A DNA stretch of 64,000 nt. Source: an uncultured Pseudomonadota bacterium. GTDB lineage: Bacteria; Pseudomonadota; Gammaproteobacteria; Steroidobacterales; Steroidobacteraceae. The notes beneath the pieces were generated by a model. That model was not told where the DNA came from and made no database searches. It saw only the letters and a program-made list of their open reading frames with translations. The stretch lies in contig CAISDJ010000137.1 of NCBI GenBank assembly GCA_903884105.1, forward strand, positions 43,730 to 107,729. The letters are read 5' to 3'. Of the stretch, positions 45,860 through 55,079 are shown one piece after another. The translations under genes and the position numbers were made by a program. How positions within the stretch are numbered: the first letter of the stretch is position 1; every line of letters starts with the position of its first letter.

Positions 45860-47665
45860 ATGCAGGTATCCAAGGTAGTCCTGACAAGGACGGCGCTGAC
45901 GGCAGCGATCATGGCGGTGATTGGCGGAGTGGCGCTTGCTGCAGAACAGCCGCCCGGCCCTCCCGGCGCACCTGCCCTCGCGCAGGGCACTGTCTCGATC
46001 AGCCCCGTCACGGACGCAATGCTGCGCAACCCAGCACCGGGCGAGTGGCTGCAGTGGCGCCAGAACCAGGCCGGCTGGGACTACAGCCCGCTGACCCAGA
46101 TCAACACGCGCAACGTGAAGCAGCTGCAGATGGTGTGGTCGCGTGCCATGGGCGCCGGCATCCAGGAAGCGATGCCACTCGTGCACGACGGCGTGATGTT
46201 CCTGCCGAATCCGAGCGACCTCACGCAGGCACTCGATGCGGCAAGCGGCGACCTCAAGTGGGAATTCCGTCGCCCGATCCCCGCCGATGCGAACAAGTAT
46301 TTCCCGGTGCCATCCATCAATCGCAACGTGGCGATCTACGGCAAGCTGATCATCGACATGGGCATGGACAACTATGCGTATGCGATCAACGCCGAGAACG
46401 GCAAGCTCGCCTGGGAAACGAAGATTCATGATTACCAGAAGGGCGCACAGCAGACCTCCGGCCCGATCATCGTCAACGGCAAGGCCATTGCGGGACGCGG
46501 TTGCGAGCCTGAAGGCGGCCCCGATGCCTGCGTGATCACTGCACACGACGCAGTGACCGGCAAGGAACTCTGGCGCACGCGCACGATGCCGCGCCCCGGC
46601 GAACCCGGTAGCGAAACCTGGGCCGATCTTCCCGACGAGGCACGCTGGCACACCGGTACGTGGCTGGTCCCGAGCTACGACCCCGAGCTGAACCTCGTGT
46701 ACATCGGCACCAGCGTGACGTCGCCGGCACCCAAGTTCATGCTGGGCGGCAACGATCACGAGTACCTGTACCACAACTCCACGCTCGCGATTAATCCCGA
46801 CACCGGCAAGATCGTGTGGCACTACCAGCACGTCGTCGATCATTGGGACCTCGACCATCCTTTCGAGCGCATCCTCGTCGACACGGCCGTGACGCCGGAC
46901 AAGTCGGAAGTCACCTGGATCAACCCAAGGGTGAAGCCGGGCGAGAAGCGCAAGGTGTTGACGGGTATCCCGGGCAAGACGGGCCTCGTGTACACGCTCG
47001 ATCGCGCGACGGGAGAATTCCTGTGGGCGCGTCCGACCGTCTACCAGACCGTCATCAGCAACATCGACGGTGCGACCGGCAAGGTCACCGTGAATCCTGC
47101 GGCGCTGATGCACAAGCAGGGCGACACGGTCACCGTGTGCCCCAACGCGAATGGCGGCAAGAACTGGCAGGCGGGCACTTACAGCCCGCTTGGCAACGTG
47201 ATGTTCTTCCCGTTGCAGAACACGTGCGCGCAGGTCACCGCGATCGCGTCGAAGCCAAGCCTCGACTCGCTGTATGCCGTTGCTTCCAAGGCCAGCATCG
47301 CACCGGGAACCGACAAGGTCGGTACGGTGCAGGCCATCTCGGTGGAGACCGGCAAGACGCTGTGGAAGTACGAGCAGCGCGCGGGCACGATGTCGCTGGT
47401 GTCGACTGCAGGCGGACTCGTGTTCGGTGGCGATACGGCGGGCCGCTTCCGTGCGCTCGACCAGAAGACGGGCAAGGTGCTGTGGGAAGTGAACCTCGGT
47501 TCCAGCGTCACGGGCTACCCGATCTCGTACTCGGTGAAGGGTCGCCAGTATGTCGCGGTCAGCACGGGTATCTCGCTCGCGGGTGGCGGCACGTCGCAGC
47601 TGACGCCGGAAGTGCGCGCCAGCGCCGGCAACAACATCTTCGTGTTCGCGCTGCCTGAGCGGTAA
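45860..47665 (+). CDS. PQQ-dependent alcohol dehydrogenase
   Basis: 601 aa. A signal peptide (cleavage near ALAAE) and an eight-bladed propeller with W-motifs (AINAENGKLAWETK, DAVTGKELWRTR, AISVETGKTLWKYE, ALDQKTGKVLWEVN). The catalytic stretch is D327-H-W-D330-L-D332-H-P. The second Asp two residues after the catalytic one is the pattern linked to lanthanide-type enzymes. An insertion with two Cys (GCEPEGGPDAC) replaces the usual adjacent Cys pair. Likely oxidises a phenolic benzylic alcohol; inferred from neighbours. Confidence 0.88.
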   Translation: MQVSKVVLTRTALTAAIMAVIGGVALAAEQPPGPPGAPALAQGTVSISPVTDAMLRNPAPGEWLQWRQNQAGWDYSPLTQINTRNVKQLQMVWSRAMGAGIQEAMPLVHDGVMFLPNPSDLTQALDAASGDLKWEFRRPIPADANKYFPVPSINRNVAIYGKLIIDMGMDNYAYAINAENGKLAWETKIHDYQKGAQQTSGPIIVNGKAIAGRGCEPEGGPDACVITAHDAVTGKELWRTRTMPRPGEPGSETWADLPDEARWHTGTWLVPSYDPELNLVYIGTSVTSPAPKFMLGGNDHEYLYHNSTLAINPDTGKIVWHYQHVVDHWDLDHPFERILVDTAVTPDKSEVTWINPRVKPGEKRKVLTGIPGKTGLVYTLDRATGEFLWARPTVYQTVISNIDGATGKVTVNPAALMHKQGDTVTVCPNANGGKNWQAGTYSPLGNVMFFPLQNTCAQVTAIASKPSLDSLYAVASKASIAPGTDKVGTVQAISVETGKTLWKYEQRAGTMSLVSTAGGLVFGGDTAGRFRALDQKTGKVLWEVNLGSSVTGYPISYSVKGRQYVAVSTGISLAGGGTSQLTPEVRASAGNNIFVFALPER

Positions 47666-47795
47666 GTCACGAAACCTTGGCGGGGCCTCACGTGTTCAGA
47701 ATGCGTTCAGGCCCCCGCTTCATACTTGGCCTCAAGGGAGCCCGGCGTGGGTGCCGGAACGCGCTTCCAGTTTTTGCAGCAAAGAGTCTAATCAG

Positions 47796-48236
47796 ATGAG
47801 CAAGCGGATCGTCGGTGGCGCAATCGTTCTCGGGCTGGCTGCACTCGCAGCGGGCGCAGGCATTTCTTTCGGCGCCGAAGGTCGGACTGTGTGGGATGGA
47901 ATCTACACGGAGGCGCAGGCCGCTCGCGGCCAGAGTGTGCTGACCGACCAGTGCGTGCTGTGCCATGGCGAAACGATGCACGGTGGCGGCGGCGTACCGT
48001 CGGCAGTAGGTCCCGAGTTCATGTTCAACTGGAAGGACAAGTCGGTCGCCGAGCTGTTCGCTTACCTCAAGATGATGATGCCGCCGACAGCGCCGGGCAG
48101 CCTCAGCGACCAGAAGTATGCGGATGTCATGGCCGTGCTGTTCAAGATGAACAAGTTCCCCGCCAGCGAAGGCAACGAGATCCCCGCGAATCCGGACGCG
48201 TTGCCCGACGTGCGGATTGTCAGCGACAAGCCCTGA
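47796..48236 (+). CDS. Periplasmic cytochrome c
   Basis: 146 aa. A signal sequence or anchor (about 5-28) and one heme motif QCVLCHGETMHGGG, with candidate axial Met in MMMPPTAPGSLS. It is 130 bp behind the PQQ enzyme and probably takes its electrons. It closes the oxidation cluster. Confidence 0.85.
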   Translation: MSKRIVGGAIVLGLAALAAGAGISFGAEGRTVWDGIYTEAQAARGQSVLTDQCVLCHGETMHGGGGVPSAVGPEFMFNWKDKSVAELFAYLKMMMPPTAPGSLSDQKYADVMAVLFKMNKFPASEGNEIPANPDALPDVRIVSDKP

Positions 48237-48252
48237 TCGGTTGCAATCGGCA

Positions 48253-48277
48253 CGCGCAGGCAAACGGGGCCTGCGCG
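48253..48277. terminator. Hairpin after the cytochrome c gene
   Basis: A perfect 9-bp stem CGCGCAGGC/GCCTGCGCG with a 7-nt loop, 16 bp after the stop. No T-run follows, so it is a stem-loop only, plausible as transcript end of the PQQ cluster. Confidence 0.45.
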
Positions 48278-48357
48278 GAGGGTGCTACGATCCCGCTGAC
48301 ATGAGTAGCGCTCCGCTTCCCCTCCCAACCTCGACGAACTGCCGCGACGGGTGACCC

Positions 48358-49016
<659 letters not shown>

Positions 49017-49020
<4 letters not shown>

Positions 49021-50327
49021 AATCGATCCGCGCGCGCCTGCTCGTTTGGTTGCTCGGCGCGGTGCTGCTGACGGGGCTCGCGGGTGGCTGGCAGATCTAT
49101 CGCAACGCTCTAGCCGAAGCGAACGCGTTTTTCGACTATCAATTGCGCCAGACTGCGCTGACGCTGCGCGACCAGTCGTTCCAGTACGCGGCGCCTCCGG
49201 ACCTCACCCTCAATGAGCCGGGATACGACTTTGTCGTGCAGGTGTGGAGTCTCGATGGCGTCCGCATCTACCTCTCGCAGCCGCATGCGGTGTTGCCCGG
49301 AATCACGACGCTCGGCTTCTCCACCGTGGACACGACCGGTGGACGGTGGCGGGTGTTCGGCGCGGAGGCGCGTCGCCAGGTGATCCAGGTGGCGCAGCCC
49401 ATGAGCGTCCGTTCCGAGCAGGCCGCGCGATTGGCGTTGAGAACCCTGCTGCCGTTCGCGTGGTTCGTTCCGTTGCTTGGGCTCGCAATCTGGTTCCTCG
49501 TCGGTATGAGCTTGCGGCCGCTCGATCGACTTGCGGGAACGGTAGAGGCGCGCGATCCCGCCTCACTGCAGCCACTGCCCGATACAGGCTTGCCCGAGGA
49601 AGCACGTCCCCTCGTCGCGTCCCTGAACACGCTGCTCGGTCGGCTGAATTCGGTGCTGCAGCGGGAGCGTGCATTCATTGCCGACGCAGCCCATGAACTG
49701 CGGACGCCGATGACGGCATTGCGCCTGCAAGTCGAAGCTGTCGAAAAATCGACCGACCCCATGGAGCAGGCGCAGGCTGTGCAGCAGCTGGCTGCCGGCG
49801 TGGAACGGTCGTCGCGCCTCGTCGAGCAACTGTTGTCACTGGCCCGGCAGGATCCGGGGATTGATCGCCCGCATGTCGCAGTGGCCCTCGATCGTGTGGC
49901 GGCGGATGTCGTCTCGGAGATGGTTCCCGTCGCAGACCGAAAGTCAGTGGATGTGGGCCTAGACGAGACCCCACCGGTGCAAGTGCAGGGCGATGAAGAT
50001 TCGTTGAAGACGCTGGTGCGCAACCTGGTCGACAACGCAATTCGTTACAGCCCGCCGGGCGGCAAGGTGGATGTCGCTCTCATCAAGGGCGCGGACCATG
50101 TCGCAGTGCGCGTCACGGATAGCGGCCCCGGCATCCACCCCGCCGACCGCGGCCGTGTGTTCGACCGCTTTGTCCGGCTGCCGGGCAGCGGGGCGATCGG
50201 CAGCGGCCTGGGGCTGGCCATCGTCAAGACGATCACCGAGGCCCACGGAGCCACAGTCGAGCTCGCCGATGGATCCTCCGGGCGGGGTCTGGCCGTGACC
50301 GTGAAGTTCCCCGCCCCCCGTCAGTGA
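49017..50327 (+). CDS. Sensor histidine kinase (QseC-like)
   Basis: 436 aa. Two membrane helices (about 8-25 and 145-165) enclose a periplasmic sensor of about 120 residues. A HAMP region, H-box FIADAAHELRTPMTAL (about residue 225), N-box NLVDNAIRYSPPGG and G-boxes GPGIHPAD and GSGLGLAIV follow. Partner of the overlapping OmpR-type regulator. Confidence 0.93.
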
Positions 50328-50358
50328 AGGTCCATGGCCCTCGGGACTATTTCGTTCA

Positions 50359-50375
50359 TTTAAGTCAGCCTTAAG
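50359..50375 (+). promoter_or_regulatory. PmrA/QseB-type direct-repeat box
   Basis: TTTAAG-N5-CTTAAG, a full match to the YTTAAK-N5-YTTAAK half-site repeat used by PmrA-like regulators, 90 bp before the DegP-type gene. The regulator encoded 1.4 kb upstream is of that family, so direct control of the protease is likely. Confidence 0.7.
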
Positions 50376-50464
50376 TCTTCCCCTCCAGTCTCCCTCTCCA
50401 TGAGGCGCCTCTCCCCCAAAGGCAGGCAGCCTCCACCGTCACTGGTCCGAGCTGGAGAGTTCCC

Positions 50465-51967
50465 ATGTCGATTCAGGCCCATATCAGAAAGCCCTTGGTT
50501 GCCGCCGTCCTGGGCGCGCTGGTTGCCGCTGTTCCATTGAGCACGCTGCTTGCCCGTGGAGCGCCTGTTGTGCGCGACGTGACCCCTGTCAGCGCAGTGG
50601 CAGCCCTCGCTGCCGCTCCGACGCCTGCCGCGGTTGCGGCGCCGATTCCCCGCACCGGAGTGCAACTGCCCGATTTCAGTGCCCTCGTCGAGCGGTATGG
50701 CCCAGCCGTCGTGAACATCCAGGTGAAGGCCATGGTCAAGACCAATGGCGGCCTGCAGTTGCCGCCGGGCATGAGTCAGGATGATCCACTGTTCCGTTTC
50801 TTCCAGGGCCAGGGCGATCCGCGGCAACAGCGCGAGACGCCGACTCGAGGCGAAGGCTCGGGCTTCATCGTCGACGCGAACGGCATCGTGCTGACGAATG
50901 CGCATGTCGTCCAGGACGCAAAGGAAGTGATGGTGAAGCTCACGGACAAGCGTGAGTTCATCGCCAAGGTCCTTGGGAGCGACGCGAAGAGCGACGTGGC
51001 CGTGCTCAAGATCGAAGCGAAGAACCTGCCAACTGTGCGCTTGGGCGATCCGTCGAAGGTCAAGGTCGGCGAATGGGTCGTGGCCATCGGCGCGCCCTTC
51101 GGCTTCGAGAACTCGGTGACGCAGGGCATCGTCAGCGCCAAGGGCCGCGTGCTCCCCGACGGCTCGTACGTGCCGTTCCTGCAGACGGACGTCGCAATCA
51201 ACCCCGGCAATTCGGGAGGGCCGTTGTTCAACCTCGACGGTGAAGTGATCGGCATCAATTCGCAGATCTACTCACGCAGTGGGGGTTACCAGGGCGTGTC
51301 GTTCTCCATTCCCATGGATGTCGCCATGGGCGTCGCCGCGCAGTTGCGCGATAGCGGCCATGTGTCGCGTGCGCGCCTCGGCGTCACGATCCAGTCGCTC
51401 GATCAGGGCCTCGCGCAATCGTTCGGCCTCGATACGGCCACGGGCGCCCTCGTTGCGAATGTCGAGAAGGACAGTCCGGCAGACAAGGCCGGTATCCAGG
51501 CTGGCGACATCATCCTGTCGGTCGCGGGCCAGCCGATTGCCGATTCGTCCGAGCTGCCAGTGAAGATCGCGAGCCGCCAGCCGGGCTCCAAGGTTGATGT
51601 GGAGGTCTGGCGCAAGAACCACAAGCAGAACGTCTCGGTGAAGCTCGGCGAAATGGAGGGTGCGCGAACGGCCGCCACGCAGGGCAACCAGGGTGCGGAC
51701 TCGGGCCGACTCGGACTTTCCGTACGGCCGCTAACGGGCGACGAGCAGCGCGAACTGGAAACGCAGGGCGGCCTGCTCGTGCAGCAGGTCGGCGGTGCGG
51801 CGGCGGAGGCGGGCATTCAGCCCGGTGACGTCCTGTTGTCGGCCAACGGCCAGCCGATCAAGAGTATCGAGGACCTGAAGAGCATCGTGGCGAAGAGCCA
51901 GAATCACATCGCGCTGCTCATGCAGCGTGGCGATTCTCGGTTGTTTGTTCCGGTCGAACTGAGTTGA
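50465..51967 (+). CDS. DegP/MucD-type periplasmic serine protease
   Basis: 500 aa. An N-terminal signal or anchor and Ala-rich linker, then trypsin-like domain with His in VLTNAHVVQDA, Asp in KSDVAVLKIEA, and Ser in NPGNSGGPLFNL. Two PDZ domains follow (about 280-370 and 405-498). A Q-linker loop is shorter than in DegP, as in MucD/DegQ. It degrades or chaperones misfolded envelope proteins. Confidence 0.93.
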   Translation: MSIQAHIRKPLVAAVLGALVAAVPLSTLLARGAPVVRDVTPVSAVAALAAAPTPAAVAAPIPRTGVQLPDFSALVERYGPAVVNIQVKAMVKTNGGLQLPPGMSQDDPLFRFFQGQGDPRQQRETPTRGEGSGFIVDANGIVLTNAHVVQDAKEVMVKLTDKREFIAKVLGSDAKSDVAVLKIEAKNLPTVRLGDPSKVKVGEWVVAIGAPFGFENSVTQGIVSAKGRVLPDGSYVPFLQTDVAINPGNSGGPLFNLDGEVIGINSQIYSRSGGYQGVSFSIPMDVAMGVAAQLRDSGHVSRARLGVTIQSLDQGLAQSFGLDTATGALVANVEKDSPADKAGIQAGDIILSVAGQPIADSSELPVKIASRQPGSKVDVEVWRKNHKQNVSVKLGEMEGARTAATQGNQGADSGRLGLSVRPLTGDEQRELETQGGLLVQQVGGAAAEAGIQPGDVLLSANGQPIKSIEDLKSIVAKSQNHIALLMQRGDSRLFVPVELS

Positions 51968-51973
51968 TTGAGC

Positions 51974-51994
51974 GGGCGCGACAGCGCGCCCTTT
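51974..51994 (+). terminator. Hairpin after protease gene
   Basis: GGGCGCG-ACAG-CGCGCCC followed by TTT, 7 bp after the stop. A second, stronger terminator is further downstream. Confidence 0.55.
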
Positions 51995-52037
51995 GGCGCT
52001 GTGTTTGAGTTGATGTTGATGTGTCTGTAGGTAACTC

Positions 52038-52076
52038 GGACCGGTACACGTCCCCCCGTGTGCCGGTCCTTTTTTT
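52038..52076 (+). terminator. Strong intrinsic terminator (protease operon)
   Basis: A 13-bp stem GGACCGGTACACG/CGTGTGCCGGTCC with one wobble, 6-nt C-rich loop, then seven T. It ends directly at the stop codon of the convergent VirJ-like gene. Confidence 0.9.
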
Positions 52077-52706
52077 CTAGCGCCGCGCCGCAGTTGCCGC
52101 CTGCAGGATCGTTGCCGCCACCTTGCCGTAGTCACCGTTGAAGTGATGTCCTCCCGGCAGGGCGATCGACTGCACGCGTCGTTGATCGAGTTGCGTACAC
52201 GACGACTCCGGATCCTCCTTGCCGTAGATGCAGATGGCCTTGGGGCTGCCGAGACGAGCAGTCTCCGGAAGAATGGCGAGCGCCAAGGCGGAAGCACCGG
52301 CCCAGTTGGCGAAATGAAATTCGAAATCGGCCTCGAGCCCAAGCCCCGTCATCGCGACGAGCGAGACCTTGCCGCGCGCGTCACTTGATAGGCGGTTCAC
52401 GAGAAACGGCGAGACGTTTGCTCCCTGCGAATAGCCGAGCAACATTACATGCGGCTTCTGCCATTGCTGGCTGTAGTGCGCGATGACACGACTCGCATCG
52501 CTTGCCGGTGTCTCGCGGATCGCGACCAGAATGTCCGCGTAGCTGATTTCGTGGTGCAAGGCCCGGAACGCGACGAACAGCAGGATGCCGAAGACCCCGA
52601 TGACCGCAGGCCACAACGCAAGGCGCAGCCGGCTGACGATCCGGCTGAGACGCTTTGCCTGCTGCTCGGGATTTCCCCGGCTTGCCTCGTCCAAGACCGT
52701 TCCCAC
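52077..52706 (-). CDS. VirJ/AcvB-like alpha/beta hydrolase, short form
   Basis: 209 aa. The C-terminal two thirds carry VirJ marks: VIAHYSQQWQKPHVMLLGYSQGANVSPF (nucleophile Ser), CIYGKEDPESSC and ALPGGHHFNGDYGK. The usual N-terminal half domain (oxyanion loop and first strands) is missing; instead a membrane helix lies at about 28-48. So it is anchored and shortened, and activity is uncertain. The start 52706 is supported by the helix. Confidence 0.75.
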   Translation of the reverse strand: MGTVLDEASRGNPEQQAKRLSRIVSRLRLALWPAVIGVFGILLFVAFRALHHEISYADILVAIRETPASDASRVIAHYSQQWQKPHVMLLGYSQGANVSPFLVNRLSSDARGKVSLVAMTGLGLEADFEFHFANWAGASALALAILPETARLGSPKAICIYGKEDPESSCTQLDQRRVQSIALPGGHHFNGDYGKVAATILQAATAARR

Positions 52707-52821
52707 CCCTGTTCTCTTTTTCCCGCGCCTGTTGCGGCGACGGCCGGCGCGGCACCATCATGCGCCATCCTGCGGGCGTCGATCAGTCCCGTACCGTGCC
52801 GTGCCGTTGAATCGTAGGACC

Positions 52822-53676
52822 ATGCCAGACAGCAAATTACTCACTGAGACGACGCTTTCCGGAAGGACCATTGCGATTCCGGAGACCCGTGAGCTCGATG
52901 TCTTTGCCGCGATGCTCGAAAGGCGTGGTGCGACAGTGCTGCGCTGTCCACTGGTTGCCATCCTGGATGCACCCGACCCCGCCCCGGTCCTCGCCTGGAT
53001 CCGGCAATTCAATGCAGGCGGCTGCGATGATCTGATTCTATTGACCGGCGAAGGAGTGCGCCGGCTCCTTGGATGCATCGACCGTCATGCGCCCGAGTTG
53101 CGAGCCGCCTTTGTGGAGCGGCTGGCCAGTGTTCGCAAGGTTACCCGGGGTCCGAAGCCCGCGCGGGCTTTGCGGGAGCTTGGGCTCAAGCCCGAACTCG
53201 CGGCTGAAGTACCGACAACCGCGGGCATCATCGCCGCGCTGACGCCGTTTGATCTCAAGGGCAGACGGGTGGGCGTCCAGCTCTATGGCTCTGATCCCAA
53301 CTTGCCGTTGAGGGAGTTCCTACAGCAGGCGGGAGCCGAGGCCGTGACGGTGGCGCCGTATGTTTATGCGGACAAGGCAGCCGACGAAGCCGTGCTTGCG
53401 CTGCTCGAGCGGCTGGCGGAGGGAGCGGTCGATGCGATTGCGTTCACGAGTACGCCGCAGGTAACGCGGCTCTTCTCGGTAGCTGACGCCAGAGCGGTAC
53501 AAGCCGCGTTAGCGAGGACGCTGGTGGCTGCCGTGGGGCCGGTCGTGGCCGCAACACTGGCGGCTCACGGCATCGAGGTGCGGATCGCGCCGACCGAATC
53601 GTTCTTCCTGAAGCCGCTGACCACGGCGCTGGAAGCGGCGTTAGGCGCTAAGAGCCAGGGAAGCCAGGGAAGCTAG
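52822..53676 (+). CDS. Second uroporphyrinogen-III synthase-like protein
   Basis: 284 aa. HemD-fold marks: TIAIPETRELDVFAAMLERRGA at the start, LLTGEGVRRLL, GRRVGVQLYG, AFTSTPQVTRL and VAAVGPVVAATLAAHG. It is only weakly like the hemD at 22 kb. The start is ATG 52822 (GTAGGACC upstream). The last ten codons (AKSQGSQGS and stop) are inside a family B repeat. It could serve siroheme or another tetrapyrrole branch, or a regulatory role. Confidence 0.8.
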   Translation: MPDSKLLTETTLSGRTIAIPETRELDVFAAMLERRGATVLRCPLVAILDAPDPAPVLAWIRQFNAGGCDDLILLTGEGVRRLLGCIDRHAPELRAAFVERLASVRKVTRGPKPARALRELGLKPELAAEVPTTAGIIAALTPFDLKGRRVGVQLYGSDPNLPLREFLQQAGAEAVTVAPYVYADKAADEAVLALLERLAEGAVDAIAFTSTPQVTRLFSVADARAVQAALARTLVAAVGPVVAATLAAHGIEVRIAPTESFFLKPLTTALEAALGAKSQGSQGS

Positions 53677-53766
53677 GAAGCTGGGAAGCCAGGAAGCCAG
53701 GAAGCCTTATCTTGCCTCGGGTTCTGGCTTCCGTCACTTCCTTGCTTACTCGGCTTCCCCGCTCCT
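53653..53766. repeat. Family B palindromic repeat after second hemD-like gene
   Basis: Left arm (53655-53708): six GGAAGC-containing units in row. Right arm (53721-53762): TCTGGCTTCCGTCACTTCC and CGGCTTCCCCG. The left arm contains the stop of the upstream gene. The right arm ends 13 bp before the stop of the 34-residue gene. Confidence 0.8.
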
Positions 53767-53778
53767 CTTGCAAGCACG

Positions 53779-53883
53779 TCAGCGCTTGTTGTCCTTCTTT
53801 TCCTTCTTCGCTGCGCGCTTCTCGTCGAGCGTTTTGGCGGGTTTCTTCTTGTCTTCCTTCTTCCGGTCCATGCCTTTGCCCAT
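53779..53883 (-). CDS. 34-residue Lys-rich basic protein
   Basis: Starts MGKGMDRKKEDKKK and contains 13 Lys, 3 Arg and 7 acidic residues in 34 positions. GAGGAG sits 8 bp upstream of ATG 53883, an excellent RBS. Similar short MGKGxDxKK-type proteins are known in many proteobacteria without assigned role. Too short for routine calling. Nucleic-acid or ribosome binding is a guess from charge. Confidence 0.7.
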   Translation of the reverse strand: MGKGMDRKKEDKKKPAKTLDEKRAAKKEKKDNKR

Positions 53884-53899
53884 GGCAGTGCTCCTCTTC

Positions 53900-53960
53900 G
53901 TTGGTGATTGGTGATTGGTGGTCGGTGGTCAGTGACTGGTCAGTGACTGGTCAGAGTCGG
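53900..53960. repeat. Family A G-rich arm upstream of Lys-rich gene
   Basis: TTGGTGATTGGTGATTGG then GGTCGGTGGTCAGTGACTGGTCAGTGACTGGTC. No C-rich partner is found within 100 bp, so it is a single arm. The 53677-54056 gap holds this repeat, the family B copy and the 34-residue gene. Confidence 0.7.
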
Positions 53961-54056
53961 GTCCTGGGGCTCCGCCGGCGCCAGACTGCCCGTCATGCTG
54001 CAGTGTCCTGTGGTCCGTGGTTCGCCGGCGTCTTGATTCTTCCTATCCACTTCGGT

Positions 54057-54974
54057 TCAAGGCTCCAGCCGCTCGCCCTCGGGCGGGGCGAATTGCCGGC
54101 AGCAGTCGGCCAGCCAGTCATGAAAGCGCATGACTTTCGGCAGGTCGAAGTGGTGCGCCGGGGCTACGAAGTAGTACGCGGCCTTCTGTCTCACGCTCTG
54201 TTCGGACGGGCGCACGAGGCGACCCGAGGCCAGGTCTGCGGCCACCAACGACCAGCGTGCGAGGGCGAGGCCCTGGCCGTTCTCGGCGGCGGACAGGGCT
54301 TGCAACGCATCTGCAAGCACTGGGCCGTGCTCGGCGCGCGTGGTATCCCCCCCGACGCGACGCAGCCAGTCCTGCCACGGCTCACCCGCGCTGTGTAGCA
54401 GCGGATACTTGTTGAGGTCACCGAGCGTCCGGATGGGGCCCAACTTCGCGAGCAGCGCGGGGCTGCAGACGGGGAACACCCATTCGTCGAGCATCTTCTC
54501 GGCCTTGAGGTCAGGCCACGGTCCAGTGCCGTAGCGCACGGCCGCATGGAAGTCGGTCTGCATGAAATCGACAAGGTCGTCGCTCGCGTTAAAACGCAGG
54601 TCGATCTCGGGGTGTTTCTGGTAGAAGTCACCGAGGCGCGGCAGCAACCACTTCTGCAGGAAAGAACCGAGCAGGCTGATGTTGAGCAGGCCCGAAGTGC
54701 GATCGCGGCGGATCTGGTCGACGGCGAGCGCCAGTTCCTCGAATCCTCGACGGACGCCCGGCAGCAGGCGCTTGCCCTGCGGCGTCAGTCGGACGGAGCG
54801 GCTGTGGCGCTTGAAGAGCGGCGTTTCGAGAAGCTGTTCGAGGGTCTTGATCTGCGTGCTGACCGCGGCGGTAGTGACGTTCAGCTTGGTCGCGGCGTCC
54901 GTGAAGCTCATGTGCTCGGCGACGGCGACAAAGGCACGGAGTGCGGTCAGAGGTAGCTTGATAGCGTCCGACAT
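54057..54974 (-). CDS. LysR-family regulator (GcvA-like)
   Basis: 305 aa. HTH_1 (about 8-66: ALRAFVAVAEHMSFTDAATKL, VSTQIKTLEQ) and an effector domain with DDLVDFMQTDFHAAVRYGTGPW typical of the GcvA subgroup. Divergent from the GNAT gene across an AT-rich 105-bp gap, which it may control. Confidence 0.9.
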   Translation of the reverse strand: MSDAIKLPLTALRAFVAVAEHMSFTDAATKLNVTTAAVSTQIKTLEQLLETPLFKRHSRSVRLTPQGKRLLPGVRRGFEELALAVDQIRRDRTSGLLNISLLGSFLQKWLLPRLGDFYQKHPEIDLRFNASDDLVDFMQTDFHAAVRYGTGPWPDLKAEKMLDEWVFPVCSPALLAKLGPIRTLGDLNKYPLLHSAGEPWQDWLRRVGGDTTRAEHGPVLADALQALSAAENGQGLALARWSLVAADLASGRLVRPSEQSVRQKAAYYFVAPAHHFDLPKVMRFHDWLADCCRQFAPPEGERLEP

Positions 54975-55079
54975 TGTTAGTTTCTTTAAAACCGTATCCT
55001 TTTGCTTAAGCGTAAACTACGCCTTCGAACAAAAAAAGTTAACCACTATTTTCGCGAACGGCCCCCGGAGGGGCCTTCC

